Shown: positions 38,113-46,353 of the stretch, one piece after another | How positions within the stretch are numbered: position 1 is the first letter of the stretch | Layout: every line of letters starts with the position of its first letter | DNA from: an uncultured Verrucomicrobiota bacterium | GTDB taxonomy: Bacteria; Verrucomicrobiota; Verrucomicrobiia; Limisphaerales; UBA1319 | Direction of reading: 5' to 3' | Length of the DNA: 64,000 nucleotides | NCBI GenBank assembly: GCA_903845125.1 | Contig: CAIMWS010000043.1 | Span: 1 to 64,000 of the forward strand | The notes under the pieces: model-generated | Database searches by the model: none | The model's input: only the letters and a program-made list of their open reading frames with translations | What the model was told of the DNA's origin: nothing | Made by a program: the position numbers and the translations under genes

Positions 38113-38240
38113 AGGCTACAGATCACTTTGCGTGCTTTGACAATGCGTTCCCATAATTCAGTCGGCATCCCCCCGTCGCCAAACACCTCCCAGCAAATGA
38201 TTGAATCGAGTATTTATCTGCGCCTCCTGTTCCACGCGGC

Positions 38241-38485
38241 TTATGAAAGTTGAACCATGGTGAACCAACAATCCGACTTCGAAATGTCCGAAAAGATCAC
38301 GCTGGCCAGTTGGTCCACGTCGTCGTAACTGTAACCGTAGGCATAATAGTTCACCTGCCCCGTCAGGTTCCCGTTGTTGTCGTTGGTGTACCAGCTGGTG
38401 GGGCCGCCCGTCAGCTGGTTCAGACTATCGACCCTGAAACTGGTGCCCGAGTCGTTGTCGGTTCGCCGGTTCAGGTTCCAAAAGC
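38241..38485 (-). pseudogene. RHS/YD-repeat remnant
   Basis: The minus-strand translation shows clear YD-repeat phrases: NLNRRTDND, TSFRVDSLNQLTGG, YTNDNNGNLTGQVNYYAYGYSYDDVDQLASV. These match the repeating wall of RHS-type toxins (usually YDALNRLT and YDANGNLT). There is no start codon at a sensible place, the frame is broken at both ends, and only about 75 residues remain of proteins that normally exceed 1000. It is a decayed fragment, cut on its 5' side by the REP-like element at about 38490-38600. Confidence 0.6.
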
Positions 38486-38490
38486 AACCA

Positions 38491-38600
38491 GGCGGCAAGG
38501 CTTTGCCGCCCAGGCATGAGGAAGGCACCTTGGCGCTACAGTCCCACCCTCCCAGCAGGCCAAGCAGGCAGGCCAGGCATCGCCAAAAGGCAACCCGATC
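38491..38600. repeat. REP-like hairpin element
   Basis: At 38491-38510 lies GGCGGCAAGGCTTTGCCGCC, a hairpin with an 8-bp perfect stem and a GGCT loop. It is followed by a repetitive GC-rich stretch (AGCAGGCCAAGCAGGCAGGCCAGGC). The element interrupts the RHS-like reading. This combination is typical of REP or small palindromic dispersed elements. Only one copy is in the window, so its repetitive nature is inferred. Confidence 0.45.
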
Positions 38601-38621
38601 ACTTATTATCCCAACGTGCAC

Positions 38622-38962
38622 GGTTCATTGGTAATCAATATGCCCGGCATAATGCAATCCGGTTTCTCCAGGAATCTTTATTCAGGCTTTCGATCTTCGG
38701 GCCGATGGGAGGCGGCCTGAGTTGCCGCTTCGTGCCCAGGAACAGAGATTCATGCGCGTAGAGCTGACCGAGGGAAAGGACCAGGCCCGGAAAGGACGCA
38801 AAGCACAACAAATGAGGAGGGAATAAACCATGGATCACGCAGATTACACGGATAGGGAAACCGGGATTAACAGTTTGCGATTTCTGAGGCAAACAAGGCG
38901 CATCAATCCGGGATGGGTAATGGAGGCTGGGCCAAAGCGGCGCTTTCACCTCACGACGGCGG
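38622..38962. other. 341-bp non-coding stretch with probable dispersed-repeat remnant
   Basis: No gene is supported here. The part at about 38742-38876 contains phrases such as GGACGCAAAGCACAAC and ATCACGCAGATTACACGGAT, closely resembling degenerate intergenic repeats known in many environmental bacterial genomes. The overlapping ORFs on both strands are shadows of this sequence. The adjacent downstream gene on the minus strand (FtsK-like) ends at 38963. Confidence 0.4.
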
Positions 38963-41900
38963 CTACACGCTTTGGGTGGGAGGAACGGGCCAGTGCCCCA
39001 GCTTTTCCAGCCAATCACCGCCCGGCAGGGCGTAAGGCCGGAACATTTCCCAATAACCTTCCCGCTCGTTGTAATAGATGGCGCGGTGCAGGCCGAGGCT
39101 GGCGGCGTCGGCGTTTTCCAGCAAGCTGGCGGAATCATTGGCACTCATTTGGAAGGCCACCCGCAGGGAAATTTCACTGGTCAACTTCCGGCCCAGAAAG
39201 CGGTTCACATTGGCATAGGAATCGCAAGTGATCAGGCAATGCAGCCCCAGGCTGGGGCCTTCAGTGATCAGTTCCGGCAGTATCTTGGCTGGATTGGGCC
39301 CTTCCGAGCGGTCCTCCAGCGAAAAACTGAATTCCTCTTCCTGGCGCAATTTTTTGAAATTCTCCAAACCCAAAACAAACAGGAATGTGGCCGGGCGCTC
39401 CGCGCCGGGAGCCAGCCCCTCGCCGGATTTCATCGACTCCGCCAAGCCACCGAAAATCCCAGCCAGTTCGTGGGCCATGGGGCGCTGGACCGGGTGCGAA
39501 ATCCCCTGAAGGACGCGATCCAGGAAAACCCGCTGCCGCGAGCCGGGAGGGGAACTATCCAGCACTATGAAGCGCACTCCGCCGGGGGGATATTGGCTGG
39601 CCAGCGAAACCAGGCCGATCCCGGCGATGGCCAGCGCGGCCTCGTCGCGCTGCCCCACCATCAGGAGATGATTCCCGCCTTGGCGTTGGAAACGCGCTTC
39701 CGTCGGACCTTTGACCGAATTAGGGGCACCCAGCCAAACGCGGGGCGCGGTGGGCACGGCCACCGGCTTGCTCTCCATGATTTTTGCCAATTCCACGTTT
39801 TCCCGGACATCGGCGGGGGAATTGCCTTCAAAAACCACGGGGCCGGGAAGCGGCCGCGGCCACTGCCGAGCCTGGGCTTGGAGCCGGGCCAAGTGGCGGT
39901 CGCGCGTTTCGTCGGATAGCCAGACGGTTTGGAAGGGGCTGTTGCCCTCCAGCGATCCGGCGGCATCATTATAGATGCCCTCGCCGGGCCGGGACAACAA
40001 CCGCGGGGCGGCGTTGTTTTCGTCCATGATGAGATAGGCATCCGCCTCATTGCATTGGAGCGCCACCCGGATCACCATCTGGCCGAGGGTGGCCCGCGCC
40101 AGCGTGTAGGCTCCGCCCAAGGTTTGCGAACCCAGCAGGACATGAATGCCGAAAGCCCGGCCTTGCCGGACAATGCGGTCCAGCAGCAGGGCGGCGCTTT
40201 GGGAAACGCGGTCCTCCTCCACGAAATATTCCTGGAACTCGTCGATGATCAGGAGACTGCGCGGGATGGGCTCCGTGCCGCCGGCCCGCTGGTAGCCCGC
40301 CAGGTCTTGCACGCCCAACCGCCGGAACAGATCGCCCCGGCGTTGCAGTTCCTCATCCACCCGCTGCAGCACGCTCAAGCCGAACTGGCGGTCGCTTTCG
40401 ATCGCGATCACCCGCGCGTGAGGCAGGCGCCGGTTCACATAGCATTTGAATTCCACCCCCTTCTTGAAATCGACCAGGTAGAACTCCACCTGTTCCGGGC
40501 TGCACCAAAGCGCCAGGTTGGTGATGATCACATGGAGCAAGGTGGACTTGCCCGAGCCGGTTTTCCCGGCGATCAAGGCGTGCTGCCGGGTCCCTTTGCC
40601 GATGGCCAGGTATTGGAACTTGGTCGCCCCGGAACGCCCAATGGCCACGCGCAGTTCGTCGGTGGTTGGCCTCGTCCACATTTCCGACTCCCGAGGCGCC
40701 ACCTGGTCAAACGGCACCTCCACCCGGCCGGCGTCCCGGCCGCATTGGCCGACTTTTTTCAAAAACCGGGTGGCGAACTCGGGTGAAGGGGGTGCGTCAA
40801 GAAAGAGCCTGGCTCCCGGCAGCCGCCGGCCAGCCAGCGTGAAGCCAAATTCCGAGCCCGTGAGGCAGAGGCAGTTTTTCCGCAACTCATCCGGCACAAA
40901 ATCGTGCGGCAGGGCAAAGCGGTGATCCCAATGCACCAGGAGGAACACCCCGCAGCGCGCGCCGCTGGCGGCAATGTTCAGCAGCCGGCGCGCCGCGGTC
41001 TCGCTGAAATTCACCGGGAAGCCCGCGACCACGACAAAATGATATTTCTCCGCGATGGAACCGGCCTGGCGGTTGTATTCGGAGATCGTGGCATATTCGT
41101 TGCGCAAGTACATCTGGATCACTTTTTCCATGTGCTCGTTCAACTCGCCCAGCTTCTCCTCCATCTGCGCCGTTTGGGTCCAAATCCGGCTGTTGACCTG
41201 GCTCTCCAGGTAGTCGGTCAAATGCATCAGGCCCGCGAAGCTCTGGCCCAGCCCGGCGGGGTCAAACAAAGTGAAGCTCAACCGGCCCGGGGGCGACATG
41301 GACAACAACCGGAAAACGATGTTGTTGAGGGACTGAACCGCCTCAGCCGCCCCATCCTTATGGGTTTCAAACAAAACCGATCCCTGCCTGGGATAGGCGA
41401 GCAGCAAGGGGACTTCGAATTCGGTGGGGCACGGCAGCGTCACCGTTCGCGGCGCCACGCCCAGCTGGGCGTAATGCTCGATCGCCACCTCCAGGCGCCC
41501 GAAACGGGCAAACTCGCCGAAGGCAGCCGGCGGCGTCCATTGTTCCCAGCCGGAATCGTTCCATGGCGGAAAAAAGCGGGCGGCGGCGCGCTGGTTGTTT
41601 TGCAGGGTTTCCCAGATGGAACCCAGGCTGGCCTGCCCTTCCTCCGCGAGTGCCTGGCACTGGGCTTGGTGCTCCGCCTTCAGCCGGGCCAGGGCCGCCT
41701 CCCGTTCCCGAGCGGTGCTCCCCTGCCGGACCTCTGCCGATTGCCGCGCCTGGCTCACGAAAGCGGTTTTATTGGCTTCCAGCCGGCCGATTTGCCCCTG
41801 GAAATACCGCTCATTCCGCTGGAGTGCCCGCTGTTCCCGCTCCGCGATTTCCCGGGGTTCGCGTTCGCGCCGCCTGTCCGCTTCTTCCAGGATTTCCTGC

Positions 41901-42859
41901 CACTGTTGATCCAGGGTGGATTTGGCTTTTTGGTGATCCTGGGTAATACGCTCCTGGTCCCGCAAGTGGCGGGTACCGGCCTTGGCCAGGCCCGCTTCCA
42001 GCAAGCGGTACAGCCAGGCCAGGTTCCCGGCTATCGCCTGGGCACTCTTTGCGCCCTGGTGTCCCCCCAGCCAATAAAGCAATCCCACGAGCAGACACAC
42101 GGCGCCCAGGGAACACCCCGTCTGCCCGTAGGTCACTGGAAACCAATGGTAGTATTGGGCGAGCGGCACGACGGCCGCGTGGCCCAGTGCCAGCAACAGC
42201 AACAACAGGCCGATGGATAGCCTCCGGAAAACAGCCGGCAGCACCAGGCGCCGATGGGCTTTTAATTGGTCCCGGGTGGCCGCCTGCAGTTTTTGCGCTT
42301 GGGCGATGAGCTGATGTTCGTCTGCGGCCAGGTCGGGTTCCGGCCATGGGTGGTTGGGATCCAGCATCCGGCGAAACCGGGGATAACCACGAAAAACCTG
42401 GAGTGTTTCCAAATCCAAAGCGTGAATGGCTTCCCGCTGCTCCTCGGTTTGCCGCTGGAAATCCGTCAATTGCGCGGCGGATTGCGCCAGGTCCGCCTCC
42501 CGGCGCCGCTCCAGTTCAAGAAAACCCTTCTGAATCTGGAATTTCCGGCGTCCCTCCCATTGCTCCAGCCGGTCCCGGGACTGTTTGAGGCTGCTTTTGG
42601 CGGCTTTCCGGATGATTTCCTGCCGTCTCTCGCATCGGGTTCGGCGGCGCTCTGCTTCGGCCTGGAAGTCCGCTTCCGCTTTGGCCAAGCCCTCGTCCAG
42701 CTGGCTGGCCAGGTTCCAGGCCGTAGTTTCGTGAAGTTTGGTTACCGCCGCCAGCTTGGCCCGGTATTCCGCGGCCAGTTTTTCCTCCCGCGCCGCGAAC
42801 GTGCCGATCACCCCCTTCAATTGATCCAGCCGCTCGAGGAGTTCCTCAATTCCCAGCAT
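38963..42859 (-). CDS. FtsK/SpoIIIE-type ATPase, EccC/EssC-like, with coiled coil and two TM helices
   Basis: About 1298 residues from ATG 42859, one base after the stop of the upstream small gene; the ORF track uses a TTG ten codons earlier. The first 210 residues are a highly charged coiled coil, then two membrane helices (about 214-236 and 250-272), then a second coiled coil to about residue 430. An FtsK/SpoIIIE-type module carries Walker A GKTGSGKST (about 768) and Walker B LLIIDEFQE (about 871). A C-terminal module (from about 1060) has the ATPase fold pattern but GQRDEAAL in place of a Walker A, so it is probably inactive. Tandem active and degenerate ATPase modules plus WXG-like partners are typical of type VII secretion motors (EccC/EssC). 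There is no FHA domain. DNA translocation remains an alternative. Confidence 0.88.
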   Translation of the reverse strand: MLGIEELLERLDQLKGVIGTFAAREEKLAAEYRAKLAAVTKLHETTAWNLASQLDEGLAKAEADFQAEAERRRTRCERRQEIIRKAAKSSLKQSRDRLEQWEGRRKFQIQKGFLELERRREADLAQSAAQLTDFQRQTEEQREAIHALDLETLQVFRGYPRFRRMLDPNHPWPEPDLAADEHQLIAQAQKLQAATRDQLKAHRRLVLPAVFRRLSIGLLLLLLALGHAAVVPLAQYYHWFPVTYGQTGCSLGAVCLLVGLLYWLGGHQGAKSAQAIAGNLAWLYRLLEAGLAKAGTRHLRDQERITQDHQKAKSTLDQQWQEILEEADRRREREPREIAEREQRALQRNERYFQGQIGRLEANKTAFVSQARQSAEVRQGSTAREREAALARLKAEHQAQCQALAEEGQASLGSIWETLQNNQRAAARFFPPWNDSGWEQWTPPAAFGEFARFGRLEVAIEHYAQLGVAPRTVTLPCPTEFEVPLLLAYPRQGSVLFETHKDGAAEAVQSLNNIVFRLLSMSPPGRLSFTLFDPAGLGQSFAGLMHLTDYLESQVNSRIWTQTAQMEEKLGELNEHMEKVIQMYLRNEYATISEYNRQAGSIAEKYHFVVVAGFPVNFSETAARRLLNIAASGARCGVFLLVHWDHRFALPHDFVPDELRKNCLCLTGSEFGFTLAGRRLPGARLFLDAPPSPEFATRFLKKVGQCGRDAGRVEVPFDQVAPRESEMWTRPTTDELRVAIGRSGATKFQYLAIGKGTRQHALIAGKTGSGKSTLLHVIITNLALWCSPEQVEFYLVDFKKGVEFKCYVNRRLPHARVIAIESDRQFGLSVLQRVDEELQRRGDLFRRLGVQDLAGYQRAGGTEPIPRSLLIIDEFQEYFVEEDRVSQSAALLLDRIVRQGRAFGIHVLLGSQTLGGAYTLARATLGQMVIRVALQCNEADAYLIMDENNAAPRLLSRPGEGIYNDAAGSLEGNSPFQTVWLSDETRDRHLARLQAQARQWPRPLPGPVVFEGNSPADVRENVELAKIMESKPVAVPTAPRVWLGAPNSVKGPTEARFQRQGGNHLLMVGQRDEAALAIAGIGLVSLASQYPPGGVRFIVLDSSPPGSRQRVFLDRVLQGISHPVQRPMAHELAGIFGGLAESMKSGEGLAPGAERPATFLFVLGLENFKKLRQEEEFSFSLEDRSEGPNPAKILPELITEGPSLGLHCLITCDSYANVNRFLGRKLTSEISLRVAFQMSANDSASLLENADAASLGLHRAIYYNEREGYWEMFRPYALPGGDWLEKLGHWPVPPTQSV

Positions 42860-42860
42860 G

Positions 42861-43073
42861 TCACTCACAATCGTTCCTGGCTTTGGCAATTATCCTGTCG
42901 AGTTTCTCGCAAATCACCGACGCCTTTTCCATTTGTTGGGCCAGCGGTTCGATGTATTTTTTCCCAAACTCGCCGCCGCGTGCGTCCCGCCAATAATTCC
43001 TTGTTTCCTCCCATTGGAGCAACAGGTTTTTCGTGATGGCGGAGAGCCGGGCGCGATTGGCATTAAGACTCAT
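42861..43073 (-). CDS. 70-residue WXG100-like small helical protein
   Basis: A small helical protein whose stop lies one base before the ATPase start, so translation is probably coupled. The centre reads NYWRDARGGEFGKKY: Trp28-x-Asp30 at a helical turn followed by Phe eight residues after Trp. The same W-x-D-x5-F spacing is present in the 90-residue protein of this operon. It is shorter than classical WXG100 proteins (about 100) but keeps a helix-turn-helix hairpin pattern. A secreted partner or an adaptor for the FtsK-like ATPase is the natural inference. It starts nine bases after the stop of the coiled-coil gene. Confidence 0.72.
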   Translation of the reverse strand: MSLNANRARLSAITKNLLLQWEETRNYWRDARGGEFGKKYIEPLAQQMEKASVICEKLDRIIAKARNDCE

Positions 43074-43082
43074 AACCGGCGT

Positions 43083-43664
43083 TCAGACCTTGGGGACCTC
43101 TGTTCCCGCCGGGGGCTGGTGCGCGCCGTCGGCACCGGGAGCGCCCTCGGAAGTGCCGCCGGCTGCGGCAGGATGGACCAAAGCTGCCCCTGGCATCATT
43201 TGGGTATAGGCTTCCAACGTGGATCGGATCTGCTCCAGGTAAGCCACCGCATGCACGAGGTCGGCCGCGAGAAAGGAGTTCAATTGATCCAGCTGCCTGG
43301 TCAGCGGCAGGGTTTGATTCTCCAACTCCCGGATCCATTGGCGGGTATGCTGCACTTTTTCCTCCGCCTGCCGCAGAGCCGCCTGGGCCCGGGCCACGTT
43401 GGCTTGATGCGCTGCCGTCGGCTGGCGCAGGCCGGACAGGCTGGCGCCGAAAAGCTCCTGCCGGGCCTGCTCCAGCTCCCGGCTCCGCACTCTCACCTGG
43501 TTTTCCCAATAAACCCGCCGGTCGCTTTCCAGCCAGCTCCGGGTGCGCCGGACTTCGTCGCAGATGTCTTCCAGCGCGGGCCGCGCTTTGCTCAGGAAAA
43601 CAATCAGCCCCGCCCGGAAGGATTCCAGGGCATCCAGGGAGGCGACTTGAGCGCGTTCAGCCAC
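43083..43664 (-). CDS. coiled-coil protein of the WXG/FtsK operon
   Basis: A 193-residue protein with GTG start, six bases after the stop of the WXG100-like gene. Residues about 10-150 are almost entirely helical with heptad-like spacing and many Arg, Glu and Gln (RSRELEQARQELFGAS, LRQAEEKVQHTRQWIRELENQ). The last 35 residues are Ala/Gly/Pro rich and probably disordered. Long helical hairpin proteins of this size are found as LXG- or PE/PPE-like partners in type VII systems, but no LXG or PPE signature is visible. I therefore call it only a coiled-coil component of the operon. Confidence 0.7.
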   Translation of the reverse strand: MAERAQVASLDALESFRAGLIVFLSKARPALEDICDEVRRTRSWLESDRRVYWENQVRVRSRELEQARQELFGASLSGLRQPTAAHQANVARAQAALRQAEEKVQHTRQWIRELENQTLPLTRQLDQLNSFLAADLVHAVAYLEQIRSTLEAYTQMMPGAALVHPAAAGGTSEGAPGADGAHQPPAGTEVPKV

Positions 43665-43670
43665 GGCAGA

Positions 43671-43943
43671 TCAGCGCTGACGCAAATAATCCTCGATCCG
43701 CTGGGCTTTGCGCAGGAGAAAAGGGGTTTGCAGGTTCGACGCCTCCACAAATTTTTTGAGCGATTTCATGATTTGTGAGAACTCCTCGGCGAACTTGGCG
43801 TGTTCCTGGTCCTGCCAGGCGTCGCTCAAAGCCGCAAAACGCGCCTGCAAGGAAACCATCCGGTTTTGCAGATCCTCGTTGAACCGATTCAGTTCATCGG
43901 CGAACCGCCGGACTTTTTCGGGATCCATTACTGCCTGGGCCAT
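43671..43943 (-). CDS. WXG100-like protein, first gene of the FtsK-like operon
   Basis: A 90-residue helical protein with a good ribosome site (AAGGA, about six bases before ATG 43943). It has the size and helical hairpin of WXG100/ESAT-6 proteins, with Trp43-Gln-Asp45 at the turn in place of W-x-G and Phe eight residues later (SDAWQDQEHAKFAEEF). WxD or WxS variants are known in the superfamily. The C-terminus lacks a clear YxxxD/E export signal. As the first gene, followed within six bases by the coiled-coil gene and then by the ATPase, it is the likely substrate or structural partner of the machine. Confidence 0.8.
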   Translation of the reverse strand: MAQAVMDPEKVRRFADELNRFNEDLQNRMVSLQARFAALSDAWQDQEHAKFAEEFSQIMKSLKKFVEASNLQTPFLLRKAQRIEDYLRQR

Positions 43944-44190
43944 ATTGCTTCCTTCCGTTGAACAATCATTTCCTGAGAATCCGCTCTCGGGTTTCCGCCA
44001 ATAGCATACTACAAACCAGCATTAATGCGGCTGGAAGTTCCTTTCCCCGGCTGCGGAACCCGCCAATACCGATTTCCAGCCGGCCAGCACCGCCCGGATG
44101 GCAGCCAAAGGGATAATAAACTAATCCACCCCCCAAAGGAAAGGGGAAATTCCCCAGGCAGACGAATTGGCTGGCGGAGGAATGAAGTCC

Positions 44191-44541
44191 CTATTTGGCG
44201 CTGGAAGCCTTGCTTTTCCTGGCGGGGGCGGTTTTTTTGGGAGCCGCCTTTTTAGCCGGACGCTTGGGTTTGGCAGCCGCTTTGGGCGGAGGGCTGGCCG
44301 GTTTTGGAGCCAGCTTGGGCGCGGTTTTATCGTGAATGATCTGCCGCATCCGGTCCAGCTTGCCATCAATCTGCGCTTTCGCTTTGCCCAGGTTGTCCTG
44401 GGCAAAGTTGATGCTGTTGGTCAGGATGGAGCAGCCCTGGCGCAGACGGGAGGAAAAAGATCCGTCGGTCAGTTCAATCCCCTTGCCCCGCAAAAATTTG
44501 CCGAGGTTATCGTAGATTTCGTCTTTTTTGAGCTTTTTCAT
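44191..44541 (-). CDS. histone H1-like basic protein with Lys/Ala/Pro-rich tail
   Basis: A 116-residue protein from ATG 44541 (MKKLKKDEIYDNLGKFLRG); the ORF track adds eleven unlikely codons. The N-terminal about 70 residues are a compact helical domain (EIYDNLGKFLRGKGIEL, RLRQGCSILTNSINFAQ). The last about 45 residues are Lys/Ala/Pro repeats (PKPASPPPKAAAKPKRPAKKAAPKKTAP), like the tail of eukaryotic histone H1 and bacterial HctA/AlgP-type proteins. Such tails bind DNA and condense it. The gene is about 250 bases upstream of the WXG/FtsK operon on the same strand. The N-terminal domain does not match a histone fold I recognise. Confidence 0.72.
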   Translation of the reverse strand: MKKLKKDEIYDNLGKFLRGKGIELTDGSFSSRLRQGCSILTNSINFAQDNLGKAKAQIDGKLDRMRQIIHDKTAPKLAPKPASPPPKAAAKPKRPAKKAAPKKTAPARKSKASSAK

Positions 44542-44622
44542 ATTTGTATGGCATGCCTGCCGATTTCTCACCATACATCGTTATAGCACACCTGCCATTA
44601 CGAGAACAGTCGATTTTTATAA

Positions 44623-46257
44623 TCACCGGGAGCGGGAGAAGGCGGAGTGGGTCAGCAATTCGGCCCCCAGCGGGCCAACCTCCACCGGCCATTGCCGGCC
44701 CTTCAGGGTGACGGTCAAGGTCCGCTTCGCGGCCGTCAAATTCCACAACAAAACCGAATGGGCGGTAGGATACCAGGCGCACACCGCGGGGGCGTCCTCC
44801 AGGAGGTGGGGTGTTGAGGCCAGTTGCTGCCGCAGCTGGTGCTTGAATTCGAACAATCCCTCCAGGCTTTCGGGCACGGCCCGCCCAAGGGTGGCCGCCC
44901 CGGCCACTTCCGGACGGCAAATGAAAACCGTGCCCCGGGATTTCAGTTGCCCCTCGGAAACCGCTTGCGCATCGAAATTTCCCAGAAAGGTCCATCCGCC
45001 GGCGGCCGGCTGGCTGGTCACTTCAAAAGGCACACCCGTGGCCAGAAACAAGCTGAATGGGCGGTCATCCCCCACCCACCGTTCCCGTTCCCCCCAATAG
45101 TGCTTGAAGGGACCCCGCGGGCGGTGCCCGGCGAGGATTTTATGGAAACTGGCCTGGCGCCGCATTTCCGGCCCCAGCCGCTCCCAATGGGCCTTGGGGA
45201 ACGGATCCAATCCGCTCATGAACAGGGTGTGACGCACATCCGCCAGGGTGGAAACGACCAACTTGGCGGCCATATGGGCGGCGGATAATTGGTCGCAGGG
45301 ATAAGCCGTGGTTTCGCTCCAACTCAAGCTGGGGGCAATAAACCGGCGATGGAAGAGCGCGCTGAATAATTCGTCAGTTTTGCCTTTGGCCGTTCCAAAC
45401 GACCGGTCGTCAAACATTCCCTCCCCCACCCTGACCGGCACCCCCGCATAATCCGTGAGCCGGATCCCAGCCTTTTCTGAACCCATAAACATGATCATGG
45501 GCCCCAGCTGGATTTCCGGAGCGGCGGCGGCCTGGGCCCGGAAGCAGTGGGTCAGGTCATCGCAGACATCTGTGATCCAGGCTCTCACCAACCTGGAATA
45601 ACGCCGGTCCTTGATCTCCAGCAGCAAGTCCGACCATTGGTGTTCATTCCAGCCGTGTTGGCGTAAAAACCGCTCCCGGTGCCAACCGCAAAAACAGCCG
45701 CCGATCCGGCCCGGGCTGATGGCCAGGCGGAAATCGTCATCCAGGAAAAGCCGTTTCGCCCGCAAATGTTTCAGCCGTTTCAAGGCGTCCACGTTTTCGG
45801 CGGTGGCCGGCTCATGCAAGGACACTCCGCTGTACGGCTGGCCGGACTCTGTTTTCCCCAGCCGCCAATGGTCGGGCGGACTGTTCAGGTTGAACTCAGC
45901 CGCCAGGGAGCCCCCTTTTTGAGCTCCGGGATTCATCATGGGATGCCCCAGCGGAATGTTGATCAACTGCGCCGCCATCCCGAGCTGGCGAATCCGTTTC
46001 GCCCATTGGCCCAGCGATTCCTGAGTGAAAGGCCAGTGGCCGTAAAAAAAGGCCGCCAGCCAGATTTCCGATACGCCGGCCTGGTGGGCTATATCCAGCA
46101 ATTCCGGATCCTTTTCCAAGGCCCGGGTGGAAATGGACCAGTGATACTGGCGGGCCACGGAGCCACGGCTTTGGGGAAACGCACAGATGGCCCCGAGCGA
46201 CTTGCCACCGGCCAAGGCCAGGCTGGCGGCGATGAAGGAACGGCGGCTGAGGATCAT
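44623..46257 (-). CDS. Tat-exported barrel protein, putative glycosidase of unrecognised family
   Basis: A 544-residue protein from ATG 46257 (MILSRRSFIAASLALAGGKSLGA), which gives a twin-arginine signal (SRRSFIAASLALAGG); the ORF track adds 25 improbable codons. The mature part has barrel-like strand-helix units: GVSEIWLAAFFYGHWPF, AKRLFLDDDFRLAISPG and DCxxRxH-like Cys pairs (GGCFCGWHRERFL). The Asp cluster in FLDDDFRL could be part of an active site. The C-terminal about 90 residues form a beta domain with VLLWNLTAAKRTLTV, similar to the small sandwich that closes many GH barrels. I cannot assign a GH family. It lies just beside the secreted jelly-roll gene. Confidence 0.68.
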   Translation of the reverse strand: MILSRRSFIAASLALAGGKSLGAICAFPQSRGSVARQYHWSISTRALEKDPELLDIAHQAGVSEIWLAAFFYGHWPFTQESLGQWAKRIRQLGMAAQLINIPLGHPMMNPGAQKGGSLAAEFNLNSPPDHWRLGKTESGQPYSGVSLHEPATAENVDALKRLKHLRAKRLFLDDDFRLAISPGRIGGCFCGWHRERFLRQHGWNEHQWSDLLLEIKDRRYSRLVRAWITDVCDDLTHCFRAQAAAAPEIQLGPMIMFMGSEKAGIRLTDYAGVPVRVGEGMFDDRSFGTAKGKTDELFSALFHRRFIAPSLSWSETTAYPCDQLSAAHMAAKLVVSTLADVRHTLFMSGLDPFPKAHWERLGPEMRRQASFHKILAGHRPRGPFKHYWGERERWVGDDRPFSLFLATGVPFEVTSQPAAGGWTFLGNFDAQAVSEGQLKSRGTVFICRPEVAGAATLGRAVPESLEGLFEFKHQLRQQLASTPHLLEDAPAVCAWYPTAHSVLLWNLTAAKRTLTVTLKGRQWPVEVGPLGAELLTHSAFSRSR

Positions 46258-46353
46258 GGTTGATGAAAAATGGAAGTCATTGCCAAACGCACGGCTCCGC
46301 GAGTTATGCACGGTTTTGCCTGCGGCCGCCAATACAGGATCCGGCCGGCCCGG

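Noticed and set aside
38635-39144. 169-codon minus-strand ORF and the plus-strand ORF 38830-39231
   Set aside because: Their translations come from the repeat-like region and from the end of the FtsK-like gene in wrong frames.
44143-44155. Near-palindrome ggggaaattcccc downstream of the histone-like gene as terminator
   Set aside because: The stem is too short with almost no loop and only a mixed C/T tract follows.
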